From Kondoa malvinella (lineage: Eukaryota; Basidiomycota; Agaricostilbomycetes; Agaricostilbales; Kondoaceae): DNA of 64,000 bases. The stretch's first letter is position 1. Each line of letters starts with the position of its first letter. Below the pieces are notes generated by a model. The model worked only from the letters and a program-made list of their open reading frames with translations. It was not told where the DNA came from and did no database searches. The position numbers and the translations under genes are program-made. The stretch spans positions 213,369 to 277,368 of the forward strand of contig BCIM01000002.1 of assembly GCA_039545315.1 (NCBI GenBank), read 5' to 3'. Of the stretch, positions 14,025 through 26,425 are shown piece by piece.

Positions 14025-15960
14025 CTACTGCCTACAACTTTCGACCAAGAAGGCATTTGATCCGCTGTCACATTGTTCAGCTGCTTCAATTCCTGGTACT
14101 GTTGACTCACTCCAAGGCTTCTTGGCAGCTTTCTCCGACTCTTTATCTGCCTCATCCGACTCGATAGCTTGACCTTGCGTCAACGGACTCAAGGCACTTG
14201 CATTGACACCGCTACTACCACTCCTCTTCCTGAAACTGAATCTACTTCCGCTGTCTGTTTGAGCTGGCGGAGATGATGACAATCCCAGGCCATCTAGATG
14301 AGGTGGAGGCTCAATTGGTTCCGGAGGTGAGATGACTGTCGCTCCGCTGTTCTTGCGGAAGAGACCAGGGACGAGTGAAGTGTTTGATGTGGGTCTATTT
14401 GTCGAGCCGTCTGATCCTGTTCGTTTTCGGTTCGTCATACGAGAAGAAGCAGAAGTTGAGCGCGAGATGTTGCTCATGTTGTTCATTAAGGGAGGAAAGT
14501 ACGAGTCTTGCAGCACAGCTTGCTTCTGTCTCTTGAACGACCCAACTGCTGATCTTGTGATTGGATATTCAACTTGAACAGGGTGCATCTGCATACTGAG
14601 GTCCATCCGACGAATCTCGGCTTCCAAATTCGCCAGCGTAATGTTCAGATCCGGCAACACTTCTTTCTCCAACCTCGCCTTTTCCAAATTCAACCCATCC
14701 TCTCTAGAAGTCATCTCTTCCAGTTCGCTCGTCAACGACTTTAAAGACTGCTCATCCGCTTCCATCGATGCTCGCCCTTCCGCATCAGCTGTCGTGATCC
14801 TAATCTTGCAACTTTCAACCCGAGCTTTCCACTCTTGCTCTTCCTCTTGCAAAGGTTTCAATTCATCCACAAAGCTATCCAAATCCTCTGCATCTTCCGC
14901 TAGCGATTCTTTAATCTTTCGCGTAGCTTCTTCAAGCGTAGAAATACGTTGTCGGCCTCGTAAATCTTCTCGAGTGGATTTCTCTAATGCTCGTTTGATG
15001 GCTGCTATAGACGTATGAAGCGCTTGTTCGGCTTGCTTATTTGTTATCTTGACTTCATCCAAGGTAGCTCGAAGTTGTGCTTCACTCGGTTGCGAGGGGG
15101 TAGATACGTTAGAAGAGGAAGACTGCTCAGAAGTAGTGAGTGTAGGTCGAGTTGTGCTGCTCGACGGATCGTGCGAGGAATAAGGCGGAGGAGGACCATC
15201 TGGTTCAAGAGCAGTGGTAGTGAACTTGGAGCGAGGTTCTTCAACTTTAGGTGAAGGAATAGTCGGCGGTCGACCTGGTTCTTCTGCTTTCTGCGTCTGC
15301 TCTACTACATCTAATTCGACTTCGTATTCTTTCCCTGGTTCGAGATTGTAGACGACGATAGTTGCTGAAGGCACACCATCGGATTTGCTGTTCTGTCCGT
15401 TATGGTCTAGGAACGCCGGATCTGAATGAAGGACATGAGGCCAAGGGACTGAATTGAGTCGGATTGAAATAGCCGGAGCAGGTATTGAAGCAGGACTAGT
15501 CTTGATAGAAGCATTTGAAGCAGATCTTGAGCGTCTCTTTGCATGATTCGAAGGTCCAGCGACAGGTTGGCTTTCATCCGCTGCTGCTACAAGCGGAGAA
15601 GGTGGACACGATAGAGACGGTACAGACACGATGGCCAGAGCGACAGAAGTAGAAGACACATCAATGACTTCGAGCTTTAAACACCCGCTTGCATTCTCCA
15701 ACGTTGCTGAATCCGACGGACTTGTAGCTTCCTCGTCTGCAGGACCATCTGGCGCTTTCCATGGCCGTATCGTTTTCCATCTTGATTCGTTGGAAGGACC
15801 AGCTACAGCAGAACTAGATTGGCCGATATTGCTGCTGCTCGACGCATGAGCAGAAGGTTTCTTGTCTGTCAAGCACCTTCTTTGAGCTTGGATATCATGT
15901 GCAAGACCGGCTTGGCCTACTCTCTGGCGTTGTCTGCTTTGCCTTGTGCGTCTTTGGCAT
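14025..15960 (-). CDS. Ser/Pro-rich protein with FN3-like segment and central coiled coil
   Basis: Two exons: a 40-nt first coding exon at 15921-15960 (MPKTHKAKQTTPE) and the main exon 14025-15865, joined over a 55-nt intron. The protein is about 626 residues. Residues 60-210 have a beta-rich portion ending VVYNLEPGKEYEVELDVVEQ, which looks like a fibronectin type III strand pair. About residues 280-440 form a long acidic and basic coiled coil. The rest is low-complexity Ser/Pro/Thr. The layout resembles fungal AcrB-like ubiquitin-network proteins, but I saw no transmembrane segments and do not assign that name. Convergent with the phosphatase gene. Confidence 0.75.
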
Positions 15961-16362
15961 GCTCGTTCTTGGTCAACCCAAAGTCTAAAATTACACCGAT
16001 ATACAATGCTAAGCTAAACCGCGGTGCAAGTCATAGCTGTACAGGGCTACAGTAATGAGTCGCCGTGCGCAAAGTGTTCAATGACATTGCCTTGAGTTCT
16101 TCACTGCCTGGTTTTGCGTCAGATGAGCGACCCTAGAAGAGAGTGCTGGAGCGTCTGTAGGGCAGAGCCTTGAGCTTGATGAAGAGATGCTGGTGGAGAT
16201 CGGTCTTCGCTGCCAGTCACGAGAGGTGTATAGCTCCCTATCACGATTGTCAGTATGATTTTGGACAACAAGCAGTAACTTACCTATGGGCTGAGCTCCT
16301 TATACGAGCACATCTGCCTATCCTATCCATGAAGACACCTCTCCTCTGCAGGCATGGCCTAA
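15961..16362. other. Intergenic region without supported gene
   Basis: It lies between the start of the coiled-coil gene and the stop of the TBC gene, both on the minus strand. It probably holds the coiled-coil gene promoter and the TBC gene terminator. No motif or structured element was recognised. Confidence 0.5.
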
Positions 16363-18470
16363 TCAAGCACCCAAAGGCCCCTCAACCTTCCTTGCCATCT
16401 TACTCTGATTACTAGAGACAGTATCCGCTATGCCCCTTCCGAACCCTACTCTAGGCAACGAGGAAGAGACTTGCGAGTCCCTAGATGAGAGATAGAGAGT
16501 CGGTTGACTAGGTCGAGATTTTGGGGCCTCGTTTGATCTGGGTCGGGCTGGTGGTTCTGCTTCGTGTAGTTTGGGCCGAGCTAATGGGTCTGCTTGATGA
16601 TAGTCTGTCAGGGAAGAGAGGATGGTAGGGTCATAAGGTGTTTTAGCAGCTAAGACTTCTTTGGCGTGATTGAGCACTGGCAAGATTCGAGGTATGGCTT
16701 CAGGTTGTTGGAGTTTCTCAATACATAAGGCAAGCAGATCACTGAGATGCGCATTTGAGACTTTGGCGGTAGATAATTCGTTAGTGAGGGATTGGATCTG
16801 CGCGGCTGATCGAGATGTCTGCACGGAAGAAAGATCTTTTGGGAACCCAGAGTGATCTGCTGGAGGTGACATGATCTGATGATAAGCCCCGACCGATCTC
16901 TGTACCCGACCACTACGTTTAGCTGAATAGACAGCAAAATAAATCATCGCGCACCTTCAGTTCGCCCAATGTGCCAAGTACAGCTCTATTGATCCCTAAA
17001 GCCTCCGATCGTCCATAGATATTGGTAGCCAGGCTCCCGACCATATCACGACCTTCATTGAGCGAATTAGGCAGAGAAGGCGACCATTGAGGTAAAGCGC
17101 TTTCAGATCGACCATGATTAGTCCGCGGTTGTGCTTGCGATTGAGAGTGACCGTATAATTCTGAGGTATTGATTGGATGAGAGCCGGTACAGAAGCCTTG
17201 TTCAATGTTTTGCTGGTAGATTTGGGTTGCGGATTCGAGTGTGAGGTTATTGCGCAAGATGAGAGCTTGTTGTAGAATCATAGGGATCTGGGCATTGCTG
17301 ATGATATGTTCTGGCAGATGAAGCAGAGCTTGTAGAGTAGTGGAAAAGTCTCCTCCGAGCACTGGGGATCATCTAAGCGAGAGATCTCGCAAGTATGATC
17401 ACACACTGACATGTCTCTCTCATTCTTTCCAACAAAGCCAGACAGACATAATCGACGATCTTGAAACTATGATCTTGCGCAAAGACGGAAAAGATGCCAT
17501 CCCACAACTTTAACGAGTCTGCCAACTCAAATTCTCTGCCGAACAAGCACCTGATCCACCGCAAAGCCCATATTTGAGGTTCAATCTGAAGAGAAGATAG
17601 ATGCCTATGTAGTGCTGGGTCGATGGTACGAAGAAGTACATTCTGCAAGCGGTTGATTTGAGCGATGACAGGTTGCATTTGTGTTTGCGGTTGACTAGAC
17701 ACCGCAACAGAAGGCGTCTGGTCATACCAGGTCTTGGCGTTCGACATGAAAGCAGAGAAGAGAGCCCAAGTGTCGTGCTCTAGGTAATCTCTTGATAAGG
17801 TTTCGTACATGATTCCATTCTGCTGTGCGGATTGTGGAATGGATTCTCTGTCCAGTACGAGAAGAAGCGGTGCGAGAAGCTCATGCATTCCTTGCCTGTA
17901 GCCTATGTCGCCATTGAGCTTGGTCCAGACTTGCAGAACGTTTAAGCTAATTTCCTGCACTCTTGAGTCGCGAAAGTATTCGATATCGGGAAAGCTACAC
18001 CCAAGGCATCAGATCGTAGCGCGCAGGCCTATGGCTTGTAGGGCTTACGCTCTGAGGACATCTTTACGTAGTTCTTCTCGCAGCTCTAGATCTTTGAACC
18101 AATCACTCCAAGGGTTTGACGACTCGAGCGACAGAGGATCAATCGATACAGGAGCTTTGTTTGAAGAAGCAGACAGTAAAGAGCCGGATATGGACCTTCC
18201 ATCTGGCGCTGTGAGGTAGCGCTCTCGCAATTCGTTCCACTCTCGACGCGAGCGTTGTAGTGCAAACGTGTAAGAAGCAGAGAAGGCATCTTTTGGACTG
18301 AAAGGCAGAGGCAGCACGCCCAAATAGGCACGCCAGTAGACAGAACGTAGACGGTTATCGAGACCTTCTCTTCCATCCGCCTTGAACGTTTCCGCAGTCA
18401 GCAGCGGGTAGCCATACGTCGTCTCCCATCTGCTGACTATCTCTGCCAGCTCCAAAGGTATTTCCAACAT
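16363..18470 (-). CDS. TBC-domain Rab GTPase-activating protein, TBC1D5-like
   Basis: Four exons: 18049-18470, 17411-17994, 16955-17361 and 16363-16899, all in phase, giving about 650 residues. The TBC domain spans roughly residues 25-400. The arginine finger is in RKDVLRAFPDIEYF, formed across the first junction. The glutamine finger is in GYRQGMHELLAP. WALRWIRCLFGREF and LWDGIF are typical of the TBC1D5 branch, which acts on Rab7 at endosomes with retromer. After the TBC domain comes LLGGDFSTTLQALLHLP and a C-terminal helical segment (SLTNELSTAKVSNAHLSDLL). Endosomal Rab7 regulation is inferred from family membership. Confidence 0.88.
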
Positions 18471-18908
18471 GGCCTCTGGGATATTTCCACTGTTCTGGTA
18501 TTTCGTTGCCTTGGTTCGTTTCGGTCAAGCAACTTTACAGATTGACTTGAGCAGCACACAATTCACAACAGGTACACCTGTCCGCAGAGCCTGCAGCGGC
18601 CTATCATGTTGTTCATGCCTGGCTCTTCACGACAATCCAGATGTCGGCTTCCAATCCTTCTTAAGCTACCCGAGAGAAGACCTCAGCTCCCTTTCTGTAC
18701 ACACTCCCAGAGCGAATCTTCCTTCCTGGCCTTTAGAATGCTCTCATCCGTTGAATATCTCTTCCCTCTTGTTCTCGCTCTAGCATTGCAAAGCAGTGTG
18801 TTCTCTCGCGGTTTACCTCGTGACCTTTTCTACGCCTAAGGCTCACCGCTCGATACTCGCTCTGTCTATCCCTCGCGAAGCCCCTTGCTCTTCTCCTTCT
18901 TGCCCCGG
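18471..18908. promoter_or_regulatory. Divergent intergenic region
   Basis: This separates the starts of the TBC gene (minus) and the F-box gene (plus). The half next to the F-box gene is C/T rich on the plus strand. I see no coding signal in it. Confidence 0.5.
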
Positions 18909-20571
18909 ATGGATATCGACCAGATCCAGCAACCTTTCCCCGCGCTCCATCAAGACATTCTACGCGAGGTCTTTGATTTCTACGCTCTTGACAAGCCTGA
19001 AGAAAGAGATGCCAGCTATCAAGCAAACTTGTCCAATTATGCTCGCGTTTGTCGGTCTTGGTATCAGGTCAGTCTATTCCTCTTCATGCTCAGCCTAGTA
19101 TTGGCTGACTGAGCTTCAATACTAGCCAGCACAGGAATGTCTCTGGCGTCATCTCGGCGACGGACTATCCAGAAGTCAAGGCTACTATGCTCCTGAAATG
19201 ATTTCCGCCTTGAAACAGAACTCGGTGCTTTCTCGAGCTGTAAGGACGCTACATGTCACTACAACTCTAGATGCCTCTCTCTGGCGAGTGAGTTAGCCTT
19301 CTTTGCCACAACTTGCTTGGATATTGATGGATCCCTTTGTACTGCTTTTAGAAGCAATACGCGAACGAAGGAGAATGCTTTGCAGACATTGTCGCTTGCT
19401 GTCCCAATATCCGCAAGCTCACCGTAGCGTCATTCGAATTCGCTTCTAAGGAAAGAGTTCTGCAAGCATTGAGAGGTCTTCATCAACTCAAGTCGTTCGA
19501 AATTCGCGTATATCTGGAAAGCGATAGAAGATCGAAAAGCTTCTCGGCCCTTATACCTTACTTTGACTGGACTACAGAAGTGATGAGCTCGCTCTTCATG
19601 TATTGGCCGATGTTAGAGAATTTTTCCGTCATTCATCAACGTATGTCACTCTCCCTATATCACAGTCTTGGCTGAACGTTCCCTAGCCAAAGATTCGTAT
19701 CACATCCGACCCGATTCCGTCCTCCTACCTGCACCCAGATGTTTCACTCTTCCCATGCACAGAGTTCATCTCACGAAGCTCAGCCTACGAGAGACATTAG
19801 TGGACGACCGAACCCTCTTTCATCTTTCCGGCGAGCATCGACTCACAGAGTTGACTCTTATGTCATGCCAAGGCATCACTTCCAGCGCAATCACCAAAGC
19901 TGGATTACTACGCTTCATTCAGCTTAATGCTAGCACACTAAGAAAGCTGTGCATAATGTGAGGCATCCTCTTGGCTGCCATGGATGCAAGCTGATCATCC
20001 TGTAGGACGCCTTGGCTAGCGGTCGATACCGTTCCTCCGATATTGGACGAGGCTATCAAGAACTGCTCCAAGGTTACAGACTTGGTAGTTGCCGGCCAAG
20101 ACGTGACGGATCAATTCTTCCTGAACTTACATCCAGATATACGAGTTCAGACACTGGGCATCACCGACTTTGTAAGTGCCCTTTTCCCCTGCTAGGGCCA
20201 AAACTGATGTCATCGTAGGAGCTCATCAGCCCTCAAGGACTCTACACAGCTTTACAGCTTCCTCAACTCTCTCAATTGAAGGAGATCTGTATCTGGCAGC
20301 GTAATGGCGGCAGCAATAACGGCCATCGCCTAACCTATGGCTTCCTGGAAGACATCTTTCACAGCATCCGACATTGGAAGTTGGTCACCTTGTTGATTGA
20401 AAGAGGGATACACGTCGGCACGGGCTGGGAAAGTCGCTTAATATCAGGCGGATCAATCGGTACGCCTCTAATCGCTGGCTTTGACCTGGCTAATGACCTT
20501 TCGCAGCCGTCTGCCCTTTACGAAGAGAAGACACGTACGCCATGCCTCATCGGCTCTCACTTATGTCATAG
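18909..20571 (+). CDS. F-box and leucine-rich-repeat type protein
   Basis: Exons 18909-19067, 19126-19287, 19352-19640, 19687-19957, 20006-20171 and then 20219 onward give about 440 residues. The N-terminal F-box is visible: PFPALHQDILREVFDFY, then YARVCRSWYQPAQECLWRHL across the first intron. Irregular leucine-rich repeats follow (LTKLSLRETL, LTELTLMSCQGIT, LRKLCIM, VTDLVVAGQ). Such proteins recruit substrates to SCF ubiquitin ligases; the target is unknown. The 3' end is uncertain: a GT at about 20461 and an AG at about 20508 give a stop at 20571, while reading through gives a stop at 20605. Confidence 0.82.
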
Positions 20572-20701
20572 ACAATCGGTTTCGGATCACCTAGAGATAG
20601 ACTAGTTTTGTAAAAGCTGTAGCTGTACCACTTCTTCACTCGCATTGATGTAGACTAGATTACACACATATACCACTTGCATCGCACAATCCATCAATCC
20701 A

Positions 20702-21685
20702 TCATGCCCACATTGCTTTTGCTGCTTCTGCGTTTGCGGCTACCGCTGCTCGAATTGCTTCGGCATCTACTATGCCAGACTTTTGGCCAGATCATGAGCG
20801 TGAATAGCAGAGACGCAGTCGAACACTCACTTCCGTCAGATAGCCATCCAGCATATCACTCGGCACGACTTCGTACTGAAGACAGGTGACTTGCAGTACA
20901 GTCTGATCCACCGAAGAAGCCTTTCTCACAAACAACTCCCTCTTGTTATCAACATCACCCGCGAACCAAGCTGGCAATAAAGACCTCGGATCGCCACTCT
21001 GCGAGAGTAGTGCATCATTCGGCTCGAGTTGTACACTTTCGATCCTTGCAACCGCGAAACATGGCGCTTCCACTCGTCGACCCATGCTGATTGCAGCGAA
21101 TCCTCCGCCACGGGAAATAACGTCTGCTTCGGGCGTCATCGAGTCTCCACCAATAAGAACAACTTGACTTCGCTTCTCCCGGAAATTGCGATGTATTAGA
21201 GCAGGCATGCCGGAATCAGTCGTGAGCTCGATAGTGACTTGATTCCGACTGGGAGAATGGAGTAGGCTCTCTTCGAGGAGCTGGTATGTGCGCTGACTAG
21301 TCGTATGCTTGACCATTTCACCGCCTAGGTGTGGAGTGACCATAAGGGAAGGCCCTTCTGACTCTTGTCCACCCTTTCTGGAACTTTGTTGCCGACAATC
21401 TTCGATGACCTTGTGCAACGCTGCTGCTACGTTTACGCCATCTAGAGTAGGTCTTCCTTCTGCGAGCATGAGGTGTAGGTGCTTGACCGAGAAAGAAGGC
21501 AGGTCGGAGGATAGCAGATCCGGCAGCAATATTTGCCTGATGATACCGGTGACTATGCGCAAGACTGATGCCGAAGGCGATGCGATGGCTAAGCAAAGAT
21601 GTTCGGGTTCGACAGAAAGACCTTCATGGTGAAATTTGATTCGCAACAAGCGATTGACAGATTCAGAAGTTTGCTTTGAGAGCAT
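20702..21685 (-). CDS. Unrecognised protein, about 310 residues
   Basis: Two exons, 20831-21685 and 20702-20779, joined in frame; the last 26 codons end AAKAMWA. I do not recognise a family. The first 100 residues look all-helical (SVNRLLRIKFHHEGLSVEPE) and vaguely recall a histone-fold helix, but not enough to call. The middle is mixed, with a glycine-rich stretch VLIGGDSMTPEADVISRGGG. The C-terminus is a short Ala-rich helix. No signal peptide or membrane segment. Its start is only 63 bp from the stop of the next minus-strand gene. Confidence 0.75.
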
Positions 21686-21748
21686 TGATTTATGTCGTTC
21701 TATTCTGTTCTGATCTTTTCAGCAGCAGCCTTAGTTCGGTTAATCGGC

Positions 21749-22733
21749 CTACTCTAGTTGAACCGCCTTCATTGCAAGCATTTCAAACATCTCGAGGCTG
21801 TCCACTTTGGCATCGGCGACCAATGTATTGATACCGCCCGTGCAGCGGACCAACCAGTGATTGAGCGTAGTCGAGTTGTGCATTGCTCGCATGTGCCATG
21901 TCAGATTGTTCCAGTATGCAAAGATGTTGCTTTTCGCTGCAAGGACTTGCTGCCTCGTCCAAGCATCCAATACTTCTTTGCTGCCTCGCTGCGGTGGTGT
22001 ATTCAGTCTCACAGGATAGTAGCGATATCCTTGCCTGCCAGCCTTGGTCCGTATTGTCTGATGCAGCAGCGAAAGGGCAAGGAGGACGAATTTAGATTCA
22101 GGCAAAGAGCTGGCATCGGCTAGGAGCTGGTCGAAAGTAGCACAGAAAGAGGGAGGTAGGATGACCGAGTTGAGTGCTGTATTGACATGCTCAGACTCTG
22201 TGTTGGCGATCACCTGGACTATGTCAAATGCGGGACTGTCACAGTTGGCCTGTCAACTCACCGGTCCGACTGGTAACCATGAGTGGTGATCTCGAGATCC
22301 AAGACATGAGTTGAAGAAGTGATAATCGGGTCTGGCGGGAGGCTGCAGGCGAATCAACCTGAGCTACATCTGAGGATCGGCTTACGTACAGTGAAAAGGT
22401 AGAGAAAGGCCTCCAGATATGTATCATTGTCCCACTTCATTCTCTTCGACCGCCTTGTGAGCTGTAAGACATGGCCCTCACCAACAGGTAAACCTGTCTG
22501 ATTCTCGACCGTGCGCTAGACAGAAGCTGCGGAGTTGGCGGCTTCGGAGCCGAAGCAGCAGCCAGAGGGCTCTTGTGCGGCTCTGGCTCGGAATATGTGT
22601 AGAGCGTGGTGTATGTGAAATTAGATGCTGGCCCTTGTGGCCGATAGAGCAGCAGCTCAGTTCCTTGAACAGTAGCAGGATTGCCTGGCACATCGCGAGT
22701 CACGAAGGAGAAGATGAGCAGCCGCGGGGCCAT
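21749..22733 (-). CDS. Unrecognised protein, about 280 residues; N-terminal junction uncertain
   Basis: The 3' part is well supported: exons 22390-22440, 22262-22342 and 21749-22213 join in phase and give MKWDNDTYLEAFLYLFT, then PPARPDYHFFNSCLG and VIANTESEHVNT, ending MKAVQLE. Upstream, an ATG at 22733 opens MAPRLLIFSFVTRDVPG, a frame that would join the rest through a 32-nt intron (GTTTACCT...CTTACAG), short for this genome. Either this is one gene or the start is the ATG at 22440. No family recognised; soluble, rich in Thr, Asn and Trp in its second half. Confidence 0.62.
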
Positions 22734-23002
22734 GAGAGGGTATATAGGACAGCAGACAGGATGCCAGAGAGAAAGTTGCTCGTCTTCTGGCACATTCTGC
22801 TTTTCATGAGGTAAGAGCTACACGAGGCGAAGTCGCAGGTCGTGCTGCACATCTTCATGCAAAGCAACAGTCAAGAAGGTGGTACAGGACAACCGACAAC
22901 TCGCGAGAATCGGTAACGAGCAGTGCAATGCATTATGATATGCGAAGATTACGGTATACCTATTCATCCCGAGCCCAGATACACCAACGAACAGACTGTA
23001 AT

Positions 23003-25738
23003 TTATGCTGCGACCATTTCGACTTTCTTGCCCTTGATGTCTGCAGCAAGGCATCAGCGCATTATCCTTTAACAAAGCAGCTATCTTACTTGTGTTACGC
23101 ACGAGAAGCGCTCCCATGATGGTGATTCCAGCAAGAGGAACGCCAATAATGAATACCCTTCCGAGAGATCTGGCGAAAGCTAATGCCGAAAGTCAGTAAT
23201 TACACGCAAGCAACTTGATTTGGGACAAAGCACCTTCGATAACAGCAGGCCTGATGGTTGGCGACGTGACAGTCTCATTCCACACATCTGCAGCTGACCT
23301 GACTAAAGCATCAATGTCGGAAGTCGGCGCCAATCGCTCGAGGTTGCTTCGAAGACCGTTTGCAAAGACCTACAGCCCGGTGTTAGTCTCATTCGAGCAT
23401 TGCCTAGAGGCTTACGCTTTGAGCAATAGCTATGCCGCAAGTTCCGCCAAGGAGCTGGATCAAGGAGAGTAAAGCCGTGGCTGGGGGTATGTCTATTGCA
23501 TTCTGTCAGAGAATATTGCAAGACTGAGAGAAATAGTAACCTTTCTGCTCGACACTGGACAACAATGAGCACGATGCGAAATTGGCAATAAGGAATAACT
23601 CACTTGGCTTGCACGATAATGACGGTAAGCTGGAAGCAGGTGCCGACACCCAAAGCCAACAAGACTTGTCCGCCAATCACAAAGGCAGCAGATTCGCTCG
23701 AGTCAATGGTGTAAAGAAGACCAGCTCCAACCGCTGACAAGGTTGGCGCGAAAATTGGCCAGTACCAGTATGAGCCTGTTTTGCTGACGGTCACGCCTAA
23801 AGAGCTGGTGAGATGATTTACAACAGCCAGGGATGCCACCTACCGCTGATACCAGATCCAGCTACGATCAACAACATGAAGGGCAAGATGTCAATGCCAC
23901 TCTTAGTTGCCGAGTGATTGAGAGTAGTCTGATAGTAGAGCGGCACTGTTTGGTCACAAGATCAATACGGAGTACTGCTGGATCTAATTGACCATACAGT
24001 AGTAGGCCTGAGAAGCAAACATCAGTATAATCTTGACATAAACAGGGGTGCACTTACACCGAGAAGCAGCAAGAACATGCACGAAAAGGAAATGATACAA
24101 GCTCCGTCGATACTCCTACGTGAATGCTTTAGTAGGATATCGTTAGCGAAACAATAGTGCCCACCTGTTCTTGAAGTAGCGCAAGGGAAGCAGTTGACTA
24201 AATCCAGCGAGCCACTTCTCATAGCAGATCAAGAGCACAACCAATCCTGCGATGCACACAAAGAGTCCAATGATGGTTGGGTCACTCCATTCTAGATACG
24301 ACTCATTTCAGTTCCGCAGCTGTGGAATAGCTGAAGAAACCTACTATAAGTTACTCCTCCCCACTGCAGAACCATAACCAAGCTGGTAACAATACCTAGC
24401 ATGAGGATAGCACCGACAAAGTCTAGACTAGCGAGCTTGAACAGGATAGAGTTTTCTTTTGGGCAGTATTTGCCTCGCGTGACGAATGCCCATCTCTTCT
24501 TCACTCCCTCAACGATGATTTGATCAAGAGGTGGTGCGGGAGAAGAAGGGATTAGAAGAAAGATGCTGAGAACTGTCAGAAGAAGAGTTCTGGCTGTCAA
24601 ACGGAGCTGCTCAGTTTAGAGGAATAGACGAACCAGTAACTAAGACAGATCAGGGTGTGAGTAAATGCTGTGTATGCGAGGAGACTATTACTCACTCGCT
24701 CCAACTGGCAGATTTATCTGATGTACATGATTAGAGTAGCCCTTCGATGTGAGGTGCGACTCACATAGAAGCACCATCTATTCGTATCGGTCGTCAGTAA
24801 GCGCAGTTTTCCGTCGACTTTACGGACCTCCAAGACACATGATCTGTAAATGCTCCACCTGCGATGAATCAATGAGCGATATCCTTCATTGGCCTCAGCG
24901 TGCATACCTAACAACGGTCCCACCACACTGCTGATTCCAAATACACCTCCAAAAGCTCCCAACAACATTGGCCTATCTTCCAGTCTAGTAACTTCACCGA
25001 TGATTGAGAGGATAGATACGAATATGCCTGGGAAACTTGAGCAGTGCCTAGACCTACCAGAGTAGCAGCTCACCTGCGGCACCTACACCAGCTACACATC
25101 GACCGAAAATGAGAATCTCTACAGAAGGCGCGGCGCCGCAGAGTGTTGATCCAATCTCGAACAGCAGGATAGCGACGAGAAACACCAGTCGGCGATCAAA
25201 GATGAGCAGCAGTTGACCATAGGTGAGGATAAAGGCGGCTTGTGTGAGAAAATAACCGCTGACGATCCAACCTATCTTGTCCCTGGTCGCGTTAATGTTA
25301 GCACTGTCCACTCCCTACTAGGACTCGACGTACAGCGCATTGAAGGCGGATGAGATTGGTCCGAGGGCCGGGGAAAGGATAGTTTGATCCAAAGCAATCA
25401 AAAGCACAGCTAAAAGCATGCCGACAAAGGCAAAGAAGAGTTTCCTATCATCTCGCGCGTTAGAGCTAGTACCTGCCTCAAGTGATGCTGCCAGTTTACT
25501 TTCCAGTTAGGATCTTGCTCTCGTCTATACCAGAGACCGCAGGTGCAGATAACAGTTCCGCGGAATGTTCGACCTTTTCATCTTTCCCAGAGGTCGTAGC
25601 TTTGGACAGCAGCTCTGTGGGATGCTCGACCTTTTCATCTTTTGTGCTTGATGATTTTTCGATCGCTTTGGCCTCTTGAGGAATGACATCTAGATTGTCT
25701 TGCTTTGTGATAATGTCTGCTTCTGTGGTGGCCTCCAT
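23003..25738 (-). CDS. MFS drug-type transporter (DHA2, 14-helix)
   Basis: Many-exon gene. The cytosolic N-terminus (about 80 residues) is acidic and carries a 19-residue repeat (see findings). Helix 1 contains LIALDQTILSPALGPI, a DHA2 hallmark, followed by WIVSGYFLTQAAFILTYGQL, FDRRLVFLVAILLFEIGS and FGRCVAGVGAAG (motif A/C region). Further helices include GAFGGVFGISSVVGPLLG, LASLDFVGAILMLGIV and GQVLLALGVGTCFQLTVIIV. The C-terminus reads RVFIIGVPLAGITIMG and ends KGKKVEMVAA. Members export toxins, siderophores or drugs by proton antiport at the plasma membrane or vacuole; the substrate here cannot be told. Some internal exon borders were not resolved. Confidence 0.88.
25551..25660 (-). repeat. 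57-nt in-frame tandem duplication in the MFS gene
   Basis: Two adjacent copies of a 57-nt unit encode KDEKVEHPTELLSKATTSG and KDEKVEHSAELLSAPAVSG. The core tcgaccttttcatcttt occurs at 25569 and 25626. The duplication adds 19 residues to the cytosolic tail. Confidence 0.85.
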
Positions 25739-26425
25739 TCTAAAATTTGCATAGACAGACGAGGTGGTGTAAGAGGAAGCGACAGCAAGCGACATCAGAG
25801 AAATCGGAGCACCACGATCCACGCCAGCGGGTCGGCCGAATTTCCGTCTATAAGAAACATGCAGTTCAGCGTCGTCAGTACGTACAGCTCGCCGCTTCAG
25901 TAGGTAGTTGCGACACGCAGAAGAGCCGAGACCTAAGGATGAGGTGCCGAAAGGAGAAAGGTCGGTCGGCAGTTGGAATGGGCACGTATATATGCAAGAG
26001 CAAAGGCTGTGATGAATACATAGCAAGTGAAAGATAGAGAGTAGCTAGTGATAGGTAGGTAGGCTCGGAGGAAGTCCTATTGCCTTGATGAACTTAAGCG
26101 CAAAATAGTCGACAGCAATCCGTTTCTACCTTCCAATAATTTGCTGACGAAATGACCTGTCTTATCCAATACTCATTGTCAGGTGTGTAGCCTCGCTCGC
26201 TAGCCTGCAAACTCACCTTGACCTTAGTTGCCATGGGCGGGCCCAAATCTATGGGACGCAGAAAGGTAGTTCCAGCATGCGGCAACCCAATTTGGTGTTC
26301 GCAGTTCGTAAGACTGCGATAGGAGCACGAAGAGATGCAAGGGGAACCAAAAATCTCGAATGACGTTTTTGACATTGCATGAACGCTTCTCTTGCTTCGA
26401 AACAGCAAAGACAAACACTTTCAAA
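25739..26425. promoter_or_regulatory. Divergent intergenic region between MFS and SDR genes
   Basis: It carries the upstream regions of the transporter (minus) and the dehydrogenase (plus), about 690 bp. Open frames run through parts of it on both strands but lack support. Shared control of the two genes is possible and only inferred from the arrangement. Confidence 0.5.

Noticed and set aside
14332..15018. Plus-strand open frames opposite the 615-codon minus-strand exon
   Set aside because: They are antisense shadows of a long Ser-rich coding exon.
20702..21685. Resemblance of the first 40 residues to CENP-X/MHF2 histone-fold helices
   Set aside because: Only a short stretch (VNRLLRIKF) is similar, and the rest of the 310-residue protein does not fit that small family.
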